A DNA stretch of 64,000 nt from Krasilnikovia cinnamomea (GCF_004217545.1 NZ_SHKY01000001.1:5952001-6016000); one strand, 5' to 3'. Shown: positions 44,363 through 54,743, numbered from the stretch's first letter. Made by a program: numbers and translations. The notes: a model not told the origin generated them from the letters alone.

Positions 44363-45328
44363 TCAGAGCGCATACGCCACCAGCGTGTTGCCGATGGTCA
44401 TGTACAGCCGCCCGCCGGACACCACGACATGTGCATCGTTCAGGTTGGGAAGGTGCCGGGCCGTCGAAGCAATGCTGCCGTTGGCGGCGTTGAGGATTCC
44501 CAGCGGCTTGCCGCCGGACACGACGGTGTACAGCAGTCCTCCTGCGCGAACCGGTTGGCTGGTGCTCCCGGCCAAGCCCGTTGTCCAGAGTCGTCGCCCG
44601 GTCCGGGCGCTGAGAGCCTCGATGGCGTTACCGGACGCGCGGTAGACGCGCCGACCGTCCGTGGCGAGCTGCCCGTTTGGGTTGGGGTCACGCCACACTA
44701 TCGACCCGTTGGACGACCTGAGACACAGCAGACCCGATTCGTACGCGGTGTAGACAAGGTCACCCGCCGGTGTGGCGGCGACGACCCCGCCGACGACCGA
44801 CGAGCTGAGGTCCGGCGTGGTCCAGATGGTCCTTCCCGTGGTGATGGATACGGCCGCGACGCGGAAGACGTCGTAGGCGCCGGACACGAACAACCTTCCG
44901 TGCGCCGCGGCGCCCGCGAAATAGCCCTGCAGGGTCCACAGCTCCCTGCCATCTCTGACGCGGTAGGCGGTCACTCCGAGGGTGTCGGATGCACCGGAGG
45001 TCACGACGACGCCCTTGTCCACGAGCAAGGAATGGGCGGGCCGGGGGAGGCTCTGGTGCCATTTCAATCTGCCGGTGGCGACATTGAAGGCGAAGACATC
45101 GCCGCCGACCGAGGAGACGGACTCACAGTCGGCGACGCCGACCAGCAGCAGACCACCGGATAGGGCCATGCTGGGTGTCGATGCCTGGTCCGGGCTGTCC
45201 CAGCGATGGTGCCAAATCCGACGACCGGTCTTGGCCTGATAAGCGCCCACCCCGGTCTCGTCGGCGACGAACACCCTGCCGGTGGCCACCAGCGGCGGCG
45301 TGGTTCCCGAGCAGGACCACCCGCCCAT
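44363..45328 (-). CDS. PQQ-binding-like beta-propeller protein, apparently lacking its N-terminus
   Basis: This 321-residue protein is a string of PQQ-type propeller blades (AYQAKTGRRIW, AFNVATGRLKWHQ, AVSITTGRTIWTT, ALSARTGRRLWTT). Related actinomycete proteins are exported and carry a signal peptide or lipobox, but here the frame begins directly in the first blade with MGGWSCSGTTPPLV and an in-frame TAG lies three codons upstream (CGA, CGC, then ATG). No ribosome-binding site is visible. It sits 26 bp after AcsA. Either a real cytosolic protein coupled to the acsA mRNA or the 3' part of a damaged gene. Confidence 0.65.
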   Translation of the reverse strand: MGGWSCSGTTPPLVATGRVFVADETGVGAYQAKTGRRIWHHRWDSPDQASTPSMALSGGLLLVGVADCESVSSVGGDVFAFNVATGRLKWHQSLPRPAHSLLVDKGVVVTSGASDTLGVTAYRVRDGRELWTLQGYFAGAAAHGRLFVSGAYDVFRVAAVSITTGRTIWTTPDLSSSVVGGVVAATPAGDLVYTAYESGLLCLRSSNGSIVWRDPNPNGQLATDGRRVYRASGNAIEALSARTGRRLWTTGLAGSTSQPVRAGGLLYTVVSGGKPLGILNAANGSIASTARHLPNLNDAHVVVSGGRLYMTIGNTLVAYAL

Positions 45329-45354
45329 GCGTCGCTACTTGGCGCGACGGCCTC

Positions 45355-47127
45355 TCAGTGCGCGCTCTCCAGGGTCGACAGGTCGCCCTCGGGCAGGCCG
45401 AGCTCGCGGGCCTTCAGCAGGCGGCGCATCACCTTGCCGCTACGCGTGTGGGGCAGGTGGGCGTCGAAGACGATCTCTTTGGGGGCCACCGCGCCGAGGC
45501 GCTTGCGCGCGAAGCCGAGCAGGTCCAGGCGCACATCGTCCGACTCGGCGACGCCGGGGCGCAGCGTGACGAACGCCTTCACGATCTCGCCGGCCACCGG
45601 GTCCGGGCGGCCGATGACGCCGGCCTCCGCGACGGCCGGATGCTCCATCAACGTGCTCTCCACCTCGAACGGGCCGATCAGATGACCGGCGGACTTGATC
45701 ACATCGTCGGCGCGGCCGACGAACCAGACGTAGCCGTCCTCGTCCCGGCTGGCCAGGTCCCCGGAGAGATACCAGCCGCCCGCGAAGCAGCCCGCGTACC
45801 GGTCGGGGTCGTGCAGGTAACCGCGGAACATCGACGGCCAGCCGGGACGCAACGCCAGTTCGCCCACGACGCCGGGGCGGTCGATCGTCTCGACCGTGTC
45901 CCCGGTGACACGGGCCCGGCCGTTGTCGCCGCGTTCCAGCAGCGCGACCTGCACGCCGGGCAGAGGCAGACCCATCGAGCCGGGCCGGATGTCCAGCCCC
46001 GCGAAGTTGCTGATCATGATGGCGCCGGTCTCGGTCTGCCACCAGGTGTCGTGAATGGGGTGACCGAGCGCCTCCCGGCCCCAGTACACGGCTTCCGGGT
46101 TGAGCGGCTCGCCGACGGAGGCGACGAACCGCAACGCGGACAGGTCGTACTGGCGGGCGAGGCTGGTGCCGTGCCGCATGAGCATCCGGATCGCCGTGGG
46201 CGCGGTGTACCAGACCGTCACGCGTTCCCGTTCGAGGGTCTGGAACCAGCGGCGGGCACTGAACTCGCCCGCGTCCACGACCAGGGTCAGGCCGTGCGTC
46301 AGCGGCGCGATGATCCCGTACGACGTACCGGTGACCCAGCCCGGGTCCGCCGTGCACCAGAAGACGTCGTCGGGGTGCAGGTCCAAGGCGTACAGCGCGG
46401 AGGTGTGGTGGGCGACCACCGCCTCGTGCACGTGCACCGCCCCCTTCGGGCGGCCGGTGGTGCCGCTGGTGAAATGCAGCAACGCGATGTCGCCCGGGTC
46501 GGTGGGCCGCACCGTGAACCGGTCGGACTCCGCGGCGAGGCCCGCCTGCAGGCTGGTCGTGCCCGCTGGTGGCGTTGCGTCACCGGTGACGAGCACGTGC
46601 CGCAGGCCGGGCAGCCGGTCGCGGACCGGAGCCACCCGGGCCTCGTACAGCTCGGGTGTGGTGACCAGAACCATCCCGTCACCGAGTTCGATGCGTTCGC
46701 GGATCGGCTCCGGTCCGAACGCCGGGAACAGGGGGGAGAGTGCCGCACCGTAGCGCAGGGTGCCCAGAGCGGCCACGTACAGCTCGGGCCCGCGTGGCAG
46801 GAGCAGGAAGACTCGCTCACCCACGTGTACGCCCAGCCTGTCGAGCAGGTTGGCGAAGCGGCTGGTGTCCCGCCCGAGGTCCGCGTACGTCAACTCGCGC
46901 ACCACCCCGGATCGGTCGACGCAGCGCAGCGCGGTCTTGTCCCGGCGTTCGGTGTCGAGATGCCGGTCCACCGCCTCATAGCCGATGTTGAGCCCGCCGT
47001 CCGGGAGACCGCGCAGCCGTTCCCGTGCGTGTTCCCAGCTGAAGTCGTGTTGGACCCACGGGTAATGGCTGAGGTTCGCCGCCGCTCGCTCCGCGTCGGT
47101 TTTCCTGATCGGAATCCAGCTCTGCAT
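45355..47127 (-). CDS. acsA: AMP-forming acetate/acyl-CoA ligase (AcsA type)
   Basis: This 590-residue adenylate-forming enzyme has the P-loop-like motif LLHFTSGTTGRPKGA (217-230), WWQTETGAIM, YLSGDLASRDEDGYVWFVGR and the C-terminal TRSGKVMRR with K565, the lysine usually acetylated for control. It converts acetate or another short acid with ATP and CoA to acyl-CoA. It is the fifth gene of the operon E1alpha-E1beta-E2-ACP-AcsA, 29 bp after the ACP stop. In that setting it may load or recycle the two-carbon or short acyl product. Confidence 0.92.
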   Translation of the reverse strand: MQSWIPIRKTDAERAAANLSHYPWVQHDFSWEHARERLRGLPDGGLNIGYEAVDRHLDTERRDKTALRCVDRSGVVRELTYADLGRDTSRFANLLDRLGVHVGERVFLLLPRGPELYVAALGTLRYGAALSPLFPAFGPEPIRERIELGDGMVLVTTPELYEARVAPVRDRLPGLRHVLVTGDATPPAGTTSLQAGLAAESDRFTVRPTDPGDIALLHFTSGTTGRPKGAVHVHEAVVAHHTSALYALDLHPDDVFWCTADPGWVTGTSYGIIAPLTHGLTLVVDAGEFSARRWFQTLERERVTVWYTAPTAIRMLMRHGTSLARQYDLSALRFVASVGEPLNPEAVYWGREALGHPIHDTWWQTETGAIMISNFAGLDIRPGSMGLPLPGVQVALLERGDNGRARVTGDTVETIDRPGVVGELALRPGWPSMFRGYLHDPDRYAGCFAGGWYLSGDLASRDEDGYVWFVGRADDVIKSAGHLIGPFEVESTLMEHPAVAEAGVIGRPDPVAGEIVKAFVTLRPGVAESDDVRLDLLGFARKRLGAVAPKEIVFDAHLPHTRSGKVMRRLLKARELGLPEGDLSTLESAH

Positions 47128-47156
47128 GATCCACCGCCCTTCGTCGAAGCACCGCC

Positions 47157-47408
47157 TCAGCTTCGCTGCGGCGCGGAGGTGAGGAATTCGACGGTGCCGG
47201 CGAGGGTATCCAGCCTCGGGTAGTCGTCCTCGTCGATCCGGACGCCGGTGCGTTCGCTGAGCACCTCCACCAGTTGCAGGAAGTCCAGCGAGTCCAGGCC
47301 GAGCGTCTCGCGGAGGTCGTCGGCCGGTGCCAGCCCGCGCAGGTCCGCCTCGGGTGCGATCTCGTGCAATGCGCCGCGGACCAGTTCGTCCATGTCGTGG
47401 GTACTCAC
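47157..47408 (-). CDS. Acyl carrier protein
   Basis: This 83-residue acidic protein has the phosphopantetheine site LGLDSLDFLQL with S40. The GTG at 47408 is preceded by GGAGG and overlaps the E2 stop as GTGA, fixing both start and operon membership. Free-standing ACPs normally serve fatty acid or polyketide pathways; here it lies between a 2-oxoacid dehydrogenase E2 and an acyl-CoA ligase, an unusual context suggesting that the acyl group is passed from lipoyl-E2 or AcsA to ACP. Confidence 0.9.
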   Translation of the reverse strand: MSTHDMDELVRGALHEIAPEADLRGLAPADDLRETLGLDSLDFLQLVEVLSERTGVRIDEDDYPRLDTLAGTVEFLTSAPQRS

Positions 47409-48655
47409 AGCTCCTCCGGTCGGTTCAGGAGCCGGGCGACCTCGCGCAGGTAACGCGCGCCGGTCGCGCCGTCGGTGGCGCGATGGTCGCCGGCCAGACT
47501 TGCGGTGACGAGTTGCCGGACGCCGAGCAGCCCGTCGACGGCCCACGGCCGCTCGGTGATCCGGCCGAATCCGACGAGCGCCACTTGCGGCGGGTAGATC
47601 ACGCCGATGATCGATTCGACGCCCTGTTCGCCCAGGTTGGACACGGTCAGGGTGGGCGAGGCGAGTTCGCTGCCGCGCAGCCGCCCGGCACGGGTGCGTG
47701 CGACCAGGTCCTTGAGCCGGGCCATCAGCTCCGTCAACGGCAAACCGTCCGCGTTCTCGATGGCAGGAGCCACCAGACCGCCGCCGCGCAGCGACACCGC
47801 CACGCCGAGATGCACCGCCGTCGACGGCACGAAGCCGTCGTCCTGCCAGAACCCGTTGAGTTCCGGCACGGCGCGGGCCGCCACGGCGCTCGCCTTCAAC
47901 AACAACGCGGCCGCAACGATGCGTTGTGGCACCGGCAGCTCGCGGTTTCGGTCCCGCAGCCAGCGCAGTGAATCGGTGAGGTCGATCGTCTCGGTCAGGT
48001 AGTAGTGCGGGATCTCCCGCTTGGACCGGGCCATCAGCGCGGCGATCGTCCGGCGCATCGCGGCCGACCGGTCCGTGTCAGTCCGGCGCGCGGTCCCCAG
48101 GATGTCAGCCCCGGTCACCGAGCCGCGCGGTCCAGTGGGGTGGACCGTGGTGAGGTCCACACCAGCCTCGGCGGCCAGGCGGCGGGCCCGTGGCGAGACC
48201 CGTCGGCGTGCTGGGGCCGCCGCGGCGTGCTGTATGTCGGCACGCGTCACCCGGCCACCGGTCCCAGTGCCGTGCACCGTCCGCACATTCACATGCCGTG
48301 TGGCGGCCTCTCGCCGGACCAGCGGGGAGGTCACCGGCGACGAGTCCGGTGACGGGGGCGGCTGGGTGGGGGAGTGGACCGGTGTTCGCGGCGGCGGAGC
48401 GGGCGCAGCCGCGGCGGATTCGTCCACCGTGATGGTGGCCAGTGGGGTACCTACCGGTACCCGGGCACCGGGCTCCACGAGCAGCTGTTCGACGGTGCCG
48501 GTGTCGAAGCATTCCACCTCGATCGCGGCCTTGGCCGTGTCGACGACCGCGACCACGTCCCCGCGGTGCACGGTGGCGCCGGGCGACACCAGCCATTCGA
48601 CCAGGACCCCCTCGGTCATGTCCGCGCCGAGCGAGGGCATGCGGAACTCAGCCAT
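47405..48655 (-). CDS. 2-oxoacid dehydrogenase E2 (dihydrolipoamide acyltransferase)
   Basis: This 416-residue protein has one N-terminal lipoyl domain (K42 in VDTAKAAIEVE), then two consecutive segments resembling peripheral subunit-binding domains (ending GTGTGGRVTRADI and HPTGPRGSVTGADI), then the catalytic trimer-forming domain with GDHRATDGA (H391, D395). The ATG at 48655 overlaps the E1beta stop by 8 bp and has GAGGTGG upstream. It transfers the acyl group from E1 to CoA, and possibly to the ACP next to it. No E3 gene is in the operon, so a shared dihydrolipoamide dehydrogenase is expected. Confidence 0.92.
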   Translation of the reverse strand: MAEFRMPSLGADMTEGVLVEWLVSPGATVHRGDVVAVVDTAKAAIEVECFDTGTVEQLLVEPGARVPVGTPLATITVDESAAAAPAPPPRTPVHSPTQPPPSPDSSPVTSPLVRREAATRHVNVRTVHGTGTGGRVTRADIQHAAAAPARRRVSPRARRLAAEAGVDLTTVHPTGPRGSVTGADILGTARRTDTDRSAAMRRTIAALMARSKREIPHYYLTETIDLTDSLRWLRDRNRELPVPQRIVAAALLLKASAVAARAVPELNGFWQDDGFVPSTAVHLGVAVSLRGGGLVAPAIENADGLPLTELMARLKDLVARTRAGRLRGSELASPTLTVSNLGEQGVESIIGVIYPPQVALVGFGRITERPWAVDGLLGVRQLVTASLAGDHRATDGATGARYLREVARLLNRPEEL

Positions 48656-49628
48656 GGCCGACCACCTCGTGCACGGCGGTGCGGACATCGGACGGCTGCG
48701 GCAGCGCGGCTTCTTCGAGATGCCGGGCGTAGGGGATCGGCACCTCGGCGGTGCACACCCGGCCCACCGGCGCGTCCAGTTCGTAGAAGGCCTGTTCCAT
48801 GATTCGCGCGCTCACCTCGGCCGCGAAGCTGCCGGAGCGCCATCCCTCGTCGACCACGACCGCCCGGTGGGTGCGGGCGACCGACCCGATCACGGTGGCG
48901 TCGTCCAGCGGGCGCAGCGTCCGCAGGTCGATGACCTCGGCATCGACCCCGTCGTGGGCCAGGTCCTGCGCGGCGGTCAGGGCGGTGCCGACGGTGCCGC
49001 CGTACGCCACCACGGTCACGTCCCGGCCGGGCCGGCGTACCACTGCCCGGTCCAGGTCGGCGCGGCCGTCGCCGTCGGGCACCTCGCCGGAGACGTTGTA
49101 CAGGCCGCCGTGCTCGAAGATCAGCACCGGGTCGGGGTCGTCGAGAGCCGCGGCCAGCATGCCGCGGGCGTCGGCGACCGTCGCCGGGGCGATCACCCGC
49201 AAGCCGGGAATGTGGGCGTACCAGCCCTCGAGGCTGTGCGAGTGCTGGGCGGCAAGCTGGCGGCCGCCGCCGGTGGTCATCCGGATCACCAGGGGCACCC
49301 CGAACTGGCCGCCGGACATGTGCCGCAGTGTGGCCGCGTTGTTGAGGATCTGATCCAGCGCCAGCAGGCTGAAGTTCACCGTCATGATCTCGACGATGGG
49401 ACGCAACCCGCCCAGCGCCGCGCCGATCCCGGCGCCCACGAACGCCGACTCCGACAGCGGCGTGTCCCGGATGCGCTCGGGCCCGAATTCCTCCAGCAGT
49501 CCCAAACTCACGCCGAACGACCCACCGTAGCGGCCGACGTCCTCGCCCATCAGGAAGACCCGGTCGTCGGCGCGCATCGCCTGCCGGATCGCTTCCCGCA
49601 TCGCCTCGCGGTACGTCATCGTGGTCAT
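48648..49628 (-). CDS. 2-oxoacid dehydrogenase E1 beta subunit
   Basis: This 326-residue protein has the transketolase pyrimidine-binding domain (VFLMGEDVGRYGGSFGV, TPLSESAFVGAGIGAALGG) and the C-terminal transketolase domain (VVVDEGWRSGSFAAEV). It pairs with the E1 alpha subunit to decarboxylate a 2-oxoacid with thiamine diphosphate. It overlaps E1alpha by 4 bp. Features do not separate pyruvate, acetoin and branched-chain types with certainty; the sequence style is of the pyruvate/acetoin group. Confidence 0.93.
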   Translation of the reverse strand: MTTMTYREAMREAIRQAMRADDRVFLMGEDVGRYGGSFGVSLGLLEEFGPERIRDTPLSESAFVGAGIGAALGGLRPIVEIMTVNFSLLALDQILNNAATLRHMSGGQFGVPLVIRMTTGGGRQLAAQHSHSLEGWYAHIPGLRVIAPATVADARGMLAAALDDPDPVLIFEHGGLYNVSGEVPDGDGRADLDRAVVRRPGRDVTVVAYGGTVGTALTAAQDLAHDGVDAEVIDLRTLRPLDDATVIGSVARTHRAVVVDEGWRSGSFAAEVSARIMEQAFYELDAPVGRVCTAEVPIPYARHLEEAALPQPSDVRTAVHEVVGHG

Positions 49629-50626
49629 GACCCGCTCCGCTCCGCGAGCACGAACCGGGTCAGGTCGCCGACCGGCTCCTCGGCCGCCTCATCCGCGAAC
49701 GCGACCGCCGCGTCGATCTCGGCGGCGACGGCAGCCTCCAGCTCCTGCAGCGTGTCGTCGGGCAGTTCGCCGTCGTCGCGCATCCGGCCGGTGAGCAGGG
49801 TGATCGGGTCCCGCTGCCGCCAGCGGGCGATCTCGGCCTTGTCGCGGTACCGGTCCGGGTCGTACATGGAGTGCGCCCGGAAGCGGTAGGTGAGCAGCTC
49901 CAGGAACCGGGGGCCGGTGCCGGAGCGCACCGCCGCGACCGCCGCCCGCGCCGCGTCCTCCACCGCCAGGACGTCCATGCCGTCCACCGTGTCGGCGGCC
50001 ACGCCGTACGAGGCAGCTCGCTTCGCCAGGTCGGTCACGGCCTGGGCGCGTTCAATGGCCGTACCCATCGCATAAAGGTTGTTCTCACAGCAGAACAGCA
50101 CCGGAAGGCGCCACAGCGCGGCGAGGTTCAGCGTCTCGTGGAACTCGCCCTCCGCGACCGCGCCGTCGCCGAAGAAGCACGCGGTGACGACCGGGCGTCC
50201 GAGCATGGCGTCGGCCAGGGCGAGCCCCACGGCGACCGGCAGGCCACCGCCGACGATCGCGTTGCCGCCGTAGAACCGGGTTGTCGCGTCGAACAGGTGC
50301 ATGGAACCGCCGCGGCCACGGCTGCAGCCCGCCGCCTTGCCGAACATCTCCGCCATGACGGCGCCGGGCGGGATTCCCCGCGCCAGCGCATGCCCGTGCT
50401 CGCGGTATGTCGAGACGACCGCGTCGGCGGGGGTCAGCGCGCTCATCACGCCGGCGGCGACGGCCTCCTCACCGATGTACAGATGCAGGAATCCCCGGAT
50501 CCGAGCGGCGCTGTACAGCTCCACGCAGCGCTCCTCGAAGCGCCGGATGCGTACCATCTCGCGCAGCAGGTCCAGCCGGTGAGCGCTGGCGCCCGCTGCT
50601 GGCGGCACCGTGGACTTCTTGCTCAT
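49625..50626 (-). CDS. 2-oxoacid dehydrogenase E1 alpha subunit
   Basis: This 333-residue protein carries the thiamine diphosphate motif GDGAVAEGEFHETLN...ENN, the loop YREHGHALARG and SRGRGGSMH. It is the first gene of the five-gene operon; GGAGG lies 7 nt before its ATG. Together with E1beta it forms the decarboxylase. The most likely substrate is pyruvate or acetoin; this is inferred from motif style and the acetate-CoA ligase neighbour. Confidence 0.93.
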   Translation of the reverse strand: MSKKSTVPPAAGASAHRLDLLREMVRIRRFEERCVELYSAARIRGFLHLYIGEEAVAAGVMSALTPADAVVSTYREHGHALARGIPPGAVMAEMFGKAAGCSRGRGGSMHLFDATTRFYGGNAIVGGGLPVAVGLALADAMLGRPVVTACFFGDGAVAEGEFHETLNLAALWRLPVLFCCENNLYAMGTAIERAQAVTDLAKRAASYGVAADTVDGMDVLAVEDAARAAVAAVRSGTGPRFLELLTYRFRAHSMYDPDRYRDKAEIARWRQRDPITLLTGRMRDDGELPDDTLQELEAAVAAEIDAAVAFADEAAEEPVGDLTRFVLAERSGS

Positions 50627-50811
50627 CGTGACGCCTCCAAGATCGGCTCGTCGCCATCGGGCAGGAGGTTTGTGCGTCAGGGCATGCCTTCAGCGTGTCC
50701 CGGCGCGCTGCCGCGGACCAGGGTCGAAGGCCCGGTGCCGCAAGGCCCCCTGGCGGCGCGGCGGCTCCGAGCTGCGCGCCCACCCGATCGGGAACGACCG
50801 GTCCTTGAGGG

Positions 50812-50951
50812 ATGCCCAGCGGTCTGCAGCGGGCGGTGCGGCTGCCCGGCGACGCCGACGAGGAACACTCTCGTACCGCGATGGGATCCTCGAAGTGACC
50901 GTCCCGTTGAAGGCGGCCGAACCCACCGGCCGGAAGGTTCCGATCAGTTAG
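50812..50951 (+). pseudogene. Remnant of an Hsp20/alpha-crystallin gene
   Basis: Two adjacent frames encode the end of a small heat-shock protein: RAVRLPGDADEEH (frame of 50812) and, after a shift near 50868, SYRDGILEVTVPLK and then RKVPIS before TAG at 50949. In intact Hsp20 these parts are continuous (LPGxxDEExxxAxYxDGxLEVxVPL). The upstream two-thirds of the gene is not recognisable. A decayed copy beside the dehydrogenase operon. Confidence 0.75.
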
Positions 50952-51046
50952 GAGGAGCGGCCCGCCCGGGCGGGCCATCAGTGGATGAGGTGCCACGGCT
51001 CCGCCGGGACCCGCTGACGCCCGTTGAGGTCGCTGCGCCGATGCTC

Positions 51047-52665
51047 TCAGGCTGGAAGCGCCAGGTCGCGGCGGCGCAGGGCGACCAGGCCGGCCAGCGT
51101 CAGCGCGGCGAGCACCACGGTCAGGGTGAGGACCGGCGCGACGGTGACCGGCATGGCCGGTGCCTTCGGCAGATGGGTGAACGGCGAGAGATCCTGTACC
51201 CATTGCGGCAACCGTAGGGTGGCGCCGAAAAGCGGACCGATGATGATGGCCGCGATGAGGCCGACCCACGCCAGCACGCCCGCGAAGCGGGGCAACAGGC
51301 CGACGGCCACAATGACCAGGGCGCCGACCGTCAGGACCGCGGGCAACTGCACCAGGGCCGCCAGGATCAACGTACGCACCTGTCCGACCGGACCACCGAG
51401 CACCGCCCCGGCGGCCAGGCCCGCGCCGGTCGCGAACAACAGCAGCAACGTGGTCGCGCCGATCCCCGCCATGAGTGCGTGGCTCAGCGCCCAGCGGCTC
51501 CGGCCGGCGCTGGCGGCCAGTAGGGGTTCCAGGGGCCCGTCGGCCTCTTCGGCCCGCATGCGCAACAGGACCTGCACGACATAGATGGCCGCGGCCATGC
51601 CGGCCATCTGCAGGATCGACGTACGGTACGCGTCGAGGATCACGTCGCTGCCACCCATCCGGGTGTAGAAGTCGCGGGCTGCGCCCGTGGCGTTCGTGAT
51701 CTGTCCGGCCAGTCCGCCCATGATGAGTCCGAAGCCGAGCATCCCTGCCGCCCAGCCGAGAAACGCGCCGGTCTGCAGGCGCCACGCCAGGCCCGCCGAG
51801 CCGCGCAGCAGACGACCGGCTCGGGCCGGCCCGGCCGGCTGCGCCAGGACTCCGTGCCCGAAGTCGCGTCGCCCGGCCAGCCAGACGGCCACCCCGACGC
51901 CGGCCGCGAACAGCACCACCGCCATCGCGAGCGGCCACCAGTGGTCACCCGCGAACGGCCTGGCCTGCTGGCCCCAACCGATCGGGGAGAGCCATGCCGG
52001 CCAGGCACTGCGCACGTACATGCCACTGGCATCCACCGTGCCCGCCATGTTGCCGATACCGCAGACCAGGAATGCGGCGCCGAGGACCGCGGCGGCCTGA
52101 CCGCTGGCGCCGCGGGCCGTGGTCGACAGCTGGGTGGTCACTGCGGCCACGCCCGCGAAGGCGAGACCGACCGCCGCGACCGCGGCCCCGGCGGTGAACG
52201 ACCCGGCAACAGGTTGCCCGGCCACGACGAATGCCAGGCCGAGCATGACGGCCAGGACGACGTCGGCGACAACCGTGACGGTCAGGGCGGCGGCGAGGCC
52301 GGCGTAACGGCCGACGACGGCCGCACCCACGAGTTCGGCCCGGCCGGTCTCCTCGCCCTGCCGCGTGTGGCGCACCACCGAAAACACGCTCATCAGCGCG
52401 GCCAGCACCGCGAGCAGCACGAAGTTGCGGACCATGGCGTACGCGCCGACGGTGGGCGCCGACGTCAGCCCGAGCATGCGGATCCCGGGGCTGACGGCGG
52501 CGAGCCGGGTCTCCTGCACCAGGTCCGCGGGGTCGGCGAAGTCAGCGGCCCACAGGGCGGTGGTCGCGGCGGTGAACGCCGCCAGCCCCAGCGCCCAGGC
52601 GGGGATCGTGATCCGGTCGCGGCGCAGCGCAAGCCGGGTCAGCGGCAGAGCACCGGCGATGGCGT

Positions 52666-52669
<4 letters not shown>
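51047..52669 (-). CDS. ABC exporter permease (paralogue of the 36-kb copy)
   Basis: This 540-residue protein has about 12 hydrophobic segments, a central GRAELVGAAVVGRYAG motif and ends VQDLSPFTHLPKAP...LRRRDLALPA, clearly parallel to the permease at 36462-38093. It overlaps the ATPase gene by 4 bp. Substrate unknown; the family exports antibiotics or lipids. Confidence 0.87.
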
Positions 52670-53601
<932 letters not shown>

Positions 53602-53751
53602 CTCGCCGGGTCGTCAGGCCGGACTCGAGCCGCTCGAACGGGTGTATTCGTCTACGGCCAGCGTCACGCCGTCGCGGTGTTGCCGCCAGGGCCGGTCGCC
53701 CTATGGCCACCAAGCCGTCGGACCCCAAGAGCCGGGGCTGCTCACATGCGA

Positions 53752-53780
53752 CGGGTGGGTCGTCGCAGACGACCCACCCG
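53752..53780 (-). terminator. Strong hairpin downstream of the lectin gene
   Basis: Perfect 13-bp arms (CGGGTGGGTCGTC and GACGACCCACCCG) flank a 3-nt loop, 45 bp after the lectin stop. No U-tract follows, which is common for terminators in high-GC actinomycetes. It separates the lectin from the ABC exporter. Confidence 0.75.
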
Positions 53781-53825
53781 GTCCAATCGCCGTCCAGGCT
53801 GCCATGTCTCAGGCAGGGGCGCCGA

Positions 53826-54377
53826 TCAGAAGTACCACCGCTGGTTGGTTCGGCCGTTGCAATTCCACACCTGAACCTTGCCGCCGTTCTTGAACGCGGT
53901 CTTGCGGTCCGCGTCCAGGCAGAGGCCGGAGTACCAGTTCACGATCGTTCCGTCGGAGTAGATCGTCCATTTCTGGTTGACTCGGCCGTTGCATGTCCAC
54001 ACCTGGACCTTGCCGCCGTTCCTGAAGGCGGTCTTGCGGGATGCTTCCAGGCAGCGGCCGTCGTAGCTGCTCTGAATGGTGTAGTCATCGTAGTAGTAGG
54101 TCCACAATTCGTTATCGTAGTCGTTGCAGCGCCACATCTGCACCTTCGTGCCATTGTGAACCGGGCCGTGACGCAGGTCCACGTTCAAACACTTGTCGCT
54201 GTACCAGTTGTAGATGTTCGAGTCGTAGGGCTGGAAGGCGCTTGTCGCGGTGACGGCCGCACGTTGTGCGGTGGTTGTGGCCGTCGCTTGTGCGGGTCCC
54301 GCAACTCCCGACAGTACGAGGGTCAGGACGCCACAGACGGCAGCCGACATCGTCAGAAGGCGTCGCGTGATAAGCAT
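53826..54377 (-). CDS. Secreted ricin-type beta-trefoil lectin domain protein
   Basis: This 183-residue protein has a signal peptide (MLITRRLLTMSAAVCG...GPAQA) and one ricin B-type beta-trefoil of three repeats with QxW-like motifs NELWTY, NQKWTI and NQRWYF and paired cysteines. The second and third repeats share CLEASRKTAFRNGGKVQVW/CLDADRKTAFKNGGKVQVW. No catalytic domain is attached, so it would be a free carbohydrate-binding protein. The ATG at 54377 has AGGA about 10 nt upstream and starts exactly at the signal peptide. Composition is less GC-rich than neighbours, which may indicate acquisition. Confidence 0.88.
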   Translation of the reverse strand: MLITRRLLTMSAAVCGVLTLVLSGVAGPAQATATTTAQRAAVTATSAFQPYDSNIYNWYSDKCLNVDLRHGPVHNGTKVQMWRCNDYDNELWTYYYDDYTIQSSYDGRCLEASRKTAFRNGGKVQVWTCNGRVNQKWTIYSDGTIVNWYSGLCLDADRKTAFKNGGKVQVWNCNGRTNQRWYF

Positions 54378-54743
54378 GGGAAAGTTCCTACCTTTCTCGC
54401 TAAACGGTCCTGTGCTGAACAGTTCCATCCTGATCGGCGGCGATCCACGAAGTCGCGCAATTCCTCAAGTAGACGATCAGGCACTGGGAACTAGAGACGA
54501 AGGACCGTTACGGAGGCGTAACCCCGCCAGTCGGGAAGGTGCGGTGGTATTGGAGTTCGAACCACGGATTCTCAATGGTCACTCGCGTTCGGCCATGTCC
54601 CATCTGGTGAAGGGGCAGACGATTTGGAGACCTACTGCAGAATCCATCCTGGGTAATCCAGTGGAGCCGGGCGATCGTTCGGCATCAGATCGTCTCGGGA
54701 CGCCGCGGGCGGCGCGCGGGCACCCAGGTCACCTCGCTCCCGG
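54378..54743. other. Intergenic region, no gene seen
   Basis: This 366-bp stretch between the lectin start and the chrA stop has lower GC than its surroundings and no supported reading frame or RNA gene. It must carry the lectin promoter, but I cannot place it confidently. Confidence 0.4.

Noticed and set aside
54550..54570. GTTCGAAC tRNA T-arm-like sequence
   Set aside because: No acceptor stem, anticodon arm or D-arm can be drawn around it.
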